Assembly: GCA_003557125.1 (NCBI GenBank)
Contig: PWPN01000233.1
Span: 1-9,966 of the forward strand
Direction of reading: 5' to 3'
Origin: Phycisphaerae bacterium
GTDB lineage: Bacteria > Planctomycetota > Phycisphaerae > UBA1845 > PWPN01
Length of the DNA stretch: 9,966 bases
In this document: positions 6,727 to 9,966 of the stretch, one piece after another
Layout of the letters: the number at the start of each line of letters is the position of its first letter
Numbering within the stretch: position 1 is the first letter of the stretch
The notes under the pieces: generated by a model
What the model saw: the letters and a program-made list of their open reading frames with translations, nothing else
Database searches by the model: none
What the model was told of the DNA's origin: nothing
Made by a program: the position numbers and the translations under genes

Positions 6727-7848
6727 TCACAACCAGCCGATGCGGGTCAGGATGGCCTTGCACGCCCGGCTGATCCCCAGCTCGGCCAGCTTCTCACGAG
6801 CCGCCAACCGCGCGGGTTGGCCGTCGAGCGCACTCGGTATGGAATGCGAATTCAGACGCCCCTCATAGACGTGAAACGTGACGCGGCGATGCGACAGGAG
6901 CCGCTTGACGCGCAGATCGGTGGCTGTGGCCAGACGCGCGCCAACCGGCAGACGCTTTCGAAGCCGCGCACGCGCATCGGTCGGCGACTCCGACTCACCG
7001 ACCGGCTCCGTGGGCAGTTCCCACAGCCCGCCCCACAAACCGTCGTCCGCGCGTCGAACGAACAGCAATCGCTCGCCCCGACGCAAGGCTGCCACCGTGA
7101 CGGCAGCCGTTCGCACTTTCGCACGGCGACGCGCCGGAGGGATCCGGTCCGTCAGCCCTTCCGCCCAGGCGGCGCAATACGGCATGAGCGGACAGGCAGG
7201 ACAATCCGGCGCGACCGGGACGCAGGGCGACCCGCCGAGATCCATCAGCGCCTGGTTGAACGCACCGCAACGCCGTCGCGGCACGAGCGCTTCGGCCCGT
7301 GCCCACAAGCGGCGTTGCACCTCCGGCGTGGACGGGTCTCCCGCATCGGCGAACAGCCGGGCAAGCACCCGCATCACGTTGCCGTCCACGATGGGTGCGC
7401 GCACGTCGAAAGCGATCGAAGCCACAGCCCCAGCCGTGTAGCGCCCCACGCCCGGCAGCGTCATCAGCGCATCGACCGAACGGGGCACTTGGCCTTGGAA
7501 GTCCGCGACGATCTTGCGGGCCGCCGCATGCAACAGTCGCGCCCGCCGGTAATAGCCCAGACCCGACCACAGGGCGAGGATTTCGTCGATGTCCGCCGAC
7601 GCCAGCGCCGCGACGGTCGGGAACCGCACGATGAACCGCTCGTAATAGGGGATCACGGTCGCCACCTGCGTCTGATGGAGCATGAGCTCGGCAAGCAGCT
7701 GCGCGTAAGGGTCCGACCCGCGCCTGCGCCAGGGCAGGTCGCGCGCGTGCCGGTCGAACCAGGCCAGCAATCGCCGACGGATCGCGCGGGCGGTGGCTGC
7801 GTCGACCGTCACGCGCTGCGCGTGCGTGTGGATTTTCGAAACCCCCAT
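6727..7848 (-). CDS. mutY: A/G-specific adenine DNA glycosylase MutY
   Basis: 373 residues. MutY removes adenine mispaired with 8-oxoguanine or G, starting base excision repair. The HhH-GPD domain (about 25-225) has ELMLHQTQVATV with catalytic Glu54, GLGYYRRAR (96-104), the helix-hairpin-helix LPGVGRYTAGAV (131-142) with Tyr137 where the Bacillus/Geobacillus enzymes also carry Tyr, and IVDGNVMRVLAR with catalytic Asp155. The [4Fe-4S] motif is canonical, C209-x6-C216-x2-C219-x5-C225. The C-terminal NUDIX-like domain (about 245-350) has LLFVRRADDGLWGGLWELP (261-279) and LSH (318-320) at the 8-oxoG recognition loop, where FSH is typical. His58 replaces the common first Gln of LQQT. The start ATG 7848 has only a weak AGG upstream, and the first roughly 18 residues precede conserved sequence. 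It stands alone, convergent with the GNAT gene. Confidence 0.96.
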   Translation of the reverse strand: MGVSKIHTHAQRVTVDAATARAIRRRLLAWFDRHARDLPWRRRGSDPYAQLLAELMLHQTQVATVIPYYERFIVRFPTVAALASADIDEILALWSGLGYYRRARLLHAAARKIVADFQGQVPRSVDALMTLPGVGRYTAGAVASIAFDVRAPIVDGNVMRVLARLFADAGDPSTPEVQRRLWARAEALVPRRRCGAFNQALMDLGGSPCVPVAPDCPACPLMPYCAAWAEGLTDRIPPARRRAKVRTAAVTVAALRRGERLLFVRRADDGLWGGLWELPTEPVGESESPTDARARLRKRLPVGARLATATDLRVKRLLSHRRVTFHVYEGRLNSHSIPSALDGQPARLAAREKLAELGISRACKAILTRIGWL

Positions 7849-8146
7849 GGATGACCTGTGCCGGCGATGGCCGATCCCTGCCCGGTCGGCCGACCTCTCA
7901 TTTCATCTCGCCCCGTACCCCCTTTTGGCCAGTCGGGGCAGCCGCGACGCTCGACGTCAACGGTACGGACACGGCTCACAAGCTGGCCGCGCGTCAGCAT
8001 AGGGGGGTGGCATGTTCATCGCAACTGGCAGGAGGAACCCTGACAAGGGCACCCTCAGGATGGTACGGCGTCATTTTCAGGGCCAAGGGTGGTACCGCGT
8101 CTCGCCAATCCTGTCCGTGTCCGGGATTTTCGCTACGCCTGTCTGA

Positions 8147-8161
8147 CGGGCATGATGCCCG
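8147..8161. repeat. Hairpin CGGGCA-TGA-TGCCCG
   Basis: A six-base-pair perfect stem with a three-base loop, the same geometry as CGGGCG-TCT-CGCCCG found at 6573-6587 and 8253-8267. It appears to be a sequence variant of the same class of short palindrome. Confidence 0.5.
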
Positions 8162-8192
8162 ATCCGCCCCGCAGAAGGTCGGCATACCAAAA

Positions 8193-8250
8193 CAGGGTGG
8201 CAGGGTGGCAGGGCGGCCAGTGTGGCAGGGTGGCCAGTGTGGCAGGGGGG
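8193..8250. repeat. G-rich tandem repeat (8- and 17-base units)
   Basis: CAGGGTGG occurs at 8193-8200 and 8201-8208. Two 17-base units follow (8209-8225 and 8226-8242), differing by one base: CAGGGCGGCCAGTGTGG and CAGGGTGGCCAGTGTGG. A further CAGGGGGG (8243-8250) runs into the dispersed hairpin element. The shared CAGGG starts and unit lengths point to slippage growth. Confidence 0.85.
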
Positions 8251-8267
8251 TACGGGCGTCTCGCCCG
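8241..8267. repeat. Dispersed repeat with CGGGCG-TCT-CGCCCG hairpin, copy 2
   Basis: Identical to 6561-6587 at 25 of 27 positions and in the same orientation. The hairpin occupies 8253-8267. The matching GGTACCGCGTCT block is 138 bases upstream here but directly adjacent in the other copy. Confidence 0.65.
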
Positions 8268-8287
8268 TCGGCTGCGCCACCGGGTGC

Positions 8288-8334
8288 CACTGGCTACTTG
8301 TCCACCAGTGCGTTGCCGCCCGCCAGTGCGTTGC
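8288..8334. repeat. CCAGTG inverted and direct repeats
   Basis: CACTGG (8288-8293) is inverted relative to CCAGTG (8305-8310). CCAGTGCGTTGC is then exactly duplicated at 8305-8316 and 8323-8334 with an 18-base period. CCAGTG is also the core of the neighbouring 17-base minisatellite unit, so these repeats probably share an origin. Confidence 0.6.
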
Positions 8335-8427
8335 TGTAGGATGGGGGCCAGCTTGTGGGAGGCATTGTCGCAGGCCCTCTTCGACCTTCGTGTCGGGATG
8401 GCCCTACGAGATTTCCGAACCGATCGT

Positions 8428-8457
8428 TTGCGTACATCGCTTGCGTACATATTTGCG
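8428..8457 (+). promoter_or_regulatory. Direct repeats upstream of the membrane protein gene
   Basis: TTGCGTACAT occurs at 8428-8437 and 8441-8450, 13 bases apart, and a partial TTGCG follows at 8453-8457. The last repeat ends 13 bases before the start codon, where a repressor or activator could bind. A role is inference only; no clear -10/-35 pair or strong Shine-Dalgarno is visible here. Confidence 0.35.
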
Positions 8458-8470
8458 GAATGATGACGAT

Positions 8471-9844
8471 ATGCCCTTCTGGAACCGGACATACGCCCGC
8501 GACATCCTGCTTTCCGTGTTAAGCGGCTGCTTGTTGGCCATCGCCCTCGTCAACGCTTCCGTGATCGACCCGCCTTCCGATACCGCCCGATGGCTGCTGA
8601 ATTGGAAGTTTACGCACTGGGTTTTCGATTATGGGGACGGTTTCATCAAAAGAGGCCTGATCGGCGAGATATTCCGACGAATCGGCTTGGAATTGACCTA
8701 TGACAGCTTTCTTTTGTATTCGATGCTGTTGAACGCCGTCGTATTCGTCGCCTTGGCCTTCGTATTTTCCCGTCCATTCAAGCATGCTTCCATTCGAGCG
8801 GCCTGTGAGGAGCGGAGCCGAAATCCGAGCCGCGACCGTGAGGGAGCGGATGTAGCGTCCGTCCCCCCGTGGCGGACGTCAGATCCGAGCCGCGACCGTG
8901 AGGGAGCGGATAGTGCGGGTTGTCGAACGCTTGGCATGAGTTACCACACACCCGCTCGAGCGGGGGCGTGGCTGTTTTTCCTGTGGGCGATGACGCACCC
9001 GGCTACGCTGGCCCACTTCATGTATGACTTGGGGCGCTTTGACGGGCTGCTGCTGCTGCTTGCCCTGGCAGCCATGGGTGTTGTCGCGCATGTGGCTATG
9101 CTCCCGGCTGCGGTCCTTGTGCTCGGCTTGCTGGGGATCGCGATTCTCATCCATGAGGCTGCTTTGCTCATGTATGTCCCGCTCGTCCTGGTTTACTGGT
9201 TCTATCTTACGACATCCCGTGAAACACGCGGGCGCATCGCGATGTCGGCGAAGCGGCTGACCGTGCCGTTGGGGATATGTGCCGGCCTGGTGTTTTTGAG
9301 CTATCTGGCCGCCGCGCACGGCTCCTTGCCGGCTCATGCGTATGAGGAGCATCTGGCCGAGCTTCGTTCAGAATATGGCCAGGTCATCCAGGGCAATTCG
9401 CTGCGGGTCCTTTACAGGGGCAGCACCGCCGAAAACATCCGCCACACACTCAGTGCCGGATTCAGCATGCGTCGCCTGCTTCACCATGTTGCGATGGCCT
9501 TGGTGCTTGCGCCGTCCGCGCTTCTTTTCTGGCGCATCGCTCAGCCGATCCTTTTCGACAAGCAACGCAGAGCCGAGACGTTTTTTCTGCTTGCCGCGTT
9601 CAGCCCGTTGGGGCTGTACCTTCTCGGGCACGACCACTTCCGGTGGTGGGCGTTATCGCTTACGAACCTGTTGATAGCCCTGTCGTTTCTCGCCCTTCAT
9701 GACCGCGCGTTCGGCCACCATCTGTGCAAGGTCATGCAGGACAATCGCAAGCTGGCGTACTGCGTCCTGATGCTGAATATCCTGGTCGGCCCATTGGCTG
9801 TGGTCAGCAGTTTTCCGCAACCGCTCTTCCGCCACCTCTTCTGA
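8471..9844 (+). CDS. Uncharacterised polytopic membrane protein with repeat-derived loop
   Basis: 457 residues from ATG 8471. An in-frame extension to 8222 is rejected because it translates the minisatellite. There is no good ribosome binding site; CGGAA lies 11 bases upstream. I count about ten hydrophobic segments, roughly at 13-31, 80-100, 165-182, 190-206, 207-226, 228-246, 264-282, 337-354, 370-386 and 395-409, plus one near 430-447. Polar motifs between them include WLLNWKFTHWVFDYGDGFIK (41-60), YDLGRFD (185-191), IHEAAL (227-232) and LGHDHFRWW (385-393), conserved-looking as in membrane enzymes. I do not recognise the family; a GT-C-type glycosyltransferase or polysaccharide-related protein is possible but unproven. 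Residues about 104-163 form a hydrophilic insert containing two PSRDREGAD copies encoded by a DNA repeat. Codons use more T and TTG/TTT than the upstream genes, hinting at a different origin. Confidence 0.8.
   Translation: MPFWNRTYARDILLSVLSGCLLAIALVNASVIDPPSDTARWLLNWKFTHWVFDYGDGFIKRGLIGEIFRRIGLELTYDSFLLYSMLLNAVVFVALAFVFSRPFKHASIRAACEERSRNPSRDREGADVASVPPWRTSDPSRDREGADSAGCRTLGMSYHTPARAGAWLFFLWAMTHPATLAHFMYDLGRFDGLLLLLALAAMGVVAHVAMLPAAVLVLGLLGIAILIHEAALLMYVPLVLVYWFYLTTSRETRGRIAMSAKRLTVPLGICAGLVFLSYLAAAHGSLPAHAYEEHLAELRSEYGQVIQGNSLRVLYRGSTAENIRHTLSAGFSMRRLLHHVAMALVLAPSALLFWRIAQPILFDKQRRAETFFLLAAFSPLGLYLLGHDHFRWWALSLTNLLIALSFLALHDRAFGHHLCKVMQDNRKLAYCVLMLNILVGPLAVVSSFPQPLFRHLF
8805..8911. repeat. 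60-base-period repeat inside the membrane protein gene
   Basis: A 29-base block is identical at 8823-8851 and 8883-8911, exactly 60 bases apart. Its core is GAGCCGCGACCGTGAGGGAG. A degraded partial copy, GTGAGGAGCGGA, lies at 8805-8816, one base shorter than the matching part of the full unit. Because the period is a multiple of three, both copies read as PSRDREGAD. I recall this sequence as a dispersed repeat in Planctomycetota genomes (memory only). Confidence 0.85.
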
Positions 9845-9901
9845 TTTCGGCACGCAGCCCCGTGACGGCCGTCCGATCCGAGATAGGGATGAAAGCCCGC
9901 T

Positions 9902-9945
9902 GCTCCAGGTTAGTCTATTAACGTCGCTTATTAGACTGACCTAGC
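9902..9945. repeat. Long imperfect hairpin before the next gene
   Basis: AGGTTAGTCTA (9907-9917) pairs with TAGACTGACCT (9932-9942) with one G-U wobble. After a T-T mismatch the stem continues as TAA/TTA, closing on a CGTCGC loop. GCT (9902-9904) and AGC (9943-9945) extend the base past a CC bulge. It is AT-rich in GC-rich DNA and has no T-run, so it may be an operator, attenuator or processing site rather than an intrinsic terminator. Confidence 0.6.
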
Positions 9946-9951
9946 GAACAC

Positions 9952-9957
9952 AAGGAG
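9952..9957 (+). promoter_or_regulatory. Ribosome binding site of a gene starting at the window edge
   Basis: AAGGAG at 9952-9957 is a strong Shine-Dalgarno sequence. Eight bases later the window ends in A at 9966, the right spacing for an ATG at 9966-9968. The start codon itself is outside the data, so this is inference. Confidence 0.45.
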
Positions 9958-9966
9958 CAACGGGCA

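Larger units (their letters stand above)
7849..8470. other. Repeat-filled intergenic region
   Basis: About 620 bases between the divergent mutY and the membrane protein. Frames exist on both strands, but they cross tandem repeats, have atypical composition and lack ribosome binding sites, so I call no gene. It holds GGTACCGCGTCT (8091-8102), a CGGGCATGATGCCCG hairpin (8147-8161), a G-rich minisatellite (8193-8250), the second copy of the 27-base dispersed element (8241-8267), inverted and direct CCAGTG repeats (8288-8334) and a TTGCGTACAT repeat (8428-8457). The promoters of both flanking genes must be here, but I cannot place them with confidence. Confidence 0.6.

Noticed and set aside
6817..7854. 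Plus-strand frame of 345 codons
   Set aside because: Antisense shadow of mutY; Arg/Gln/His-rich composition typical of shadow frames.
8193..8334. Possible CRISPR array
   Set aside because: Units are 8, 17 or 18 bases with no unique spacers of regular length, and no cas genes are present; this is a tandem/dispersed repeat region.
8222..8470. N-terminal extension of the membrane protein from ATG 8222
   Set aside because: It would translate the minisatellite and dispersed repeats, with no ribosome binding site or plausible domain. ATG 8471 directly precedes the first hydrophobic segment.

Overview
The window is GC-rich bacterial DNA, dense in genes, with Shine-Dalgarno starts, overlapping genes and one tRNA. 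The short palindromic and G-rich dispersed repeats, including a repeat that reads as PSRDREGAD in one frame, resemble what I remember from Planctomycetota (Phycisphaerae or relatives). That placement is an inference of moderate to low confidence. No transposase, integrase, phage gene, CRISPR array or rRNA is visible.

Layout. (1) 1-3462, minus strand: an overlapping three-gene cassette read right to left: a C39/papain-like cysteine peptidase, a RimK-like ATP-grasp ligase with an N-terminal RLAN-type domain, and a GCS2-family carboxylate-amine ligase that runs off the left edge. This combination fits the predicted peptide-forming amidoligase systems known from comparative genomics. (2) 3659-3731, minus: tRNA-Phe(GAA), with candidate promoters on both sides. 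(3) 4145-6522, plus: an overlapping pair. The first gene is an amidophosphoribosyltransferase (PurF)-like protein whose phosphoribosyltransferase site and four iron-sulfur cysteines are present, but whose glutaminase residues are replaced. The second is a tandem GNAT acetyltransferase. (4) 6523-6726: a convergent intergenic gap with three hairpin-forming inverted repeats. (5) 6727-7848, minus: mutY, the adenine DNA glycosylase, complete with iron-sulfur and NUDIX-like domains. (6) 7849-8470: about 620 bases with no convincing gene, filled with dispersed and tandem repeats. (7) 8471-9844, plus: an unrecognised polytopic membrane protein of 457 residues carrying an in-frame insertion built from a 60-base-period repeat. 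(8) 9845-9966: a strong hairpin followed by a ribosome binding site for a gene that probably begins at the last base.

How the genes may work together. The minus-strand trio probably makes or remodels a small peptide: two ATP-dependent amide-bond-forming enzymes plus a cysteine peptidase. In related RLAN systems the peptidase is usually fused to a GNAT domain. Here it is alone, and a GNAT gene instead follows the PurF-like gene across the tRNA. Whether the two operons cooperate cannot be decided from this window. The most unusual points are the PurF-like protein without a glutaminase nucleophile, the split peptidase/GNAT arrangement, and repeats that appear to have become coding sequence in two genes.
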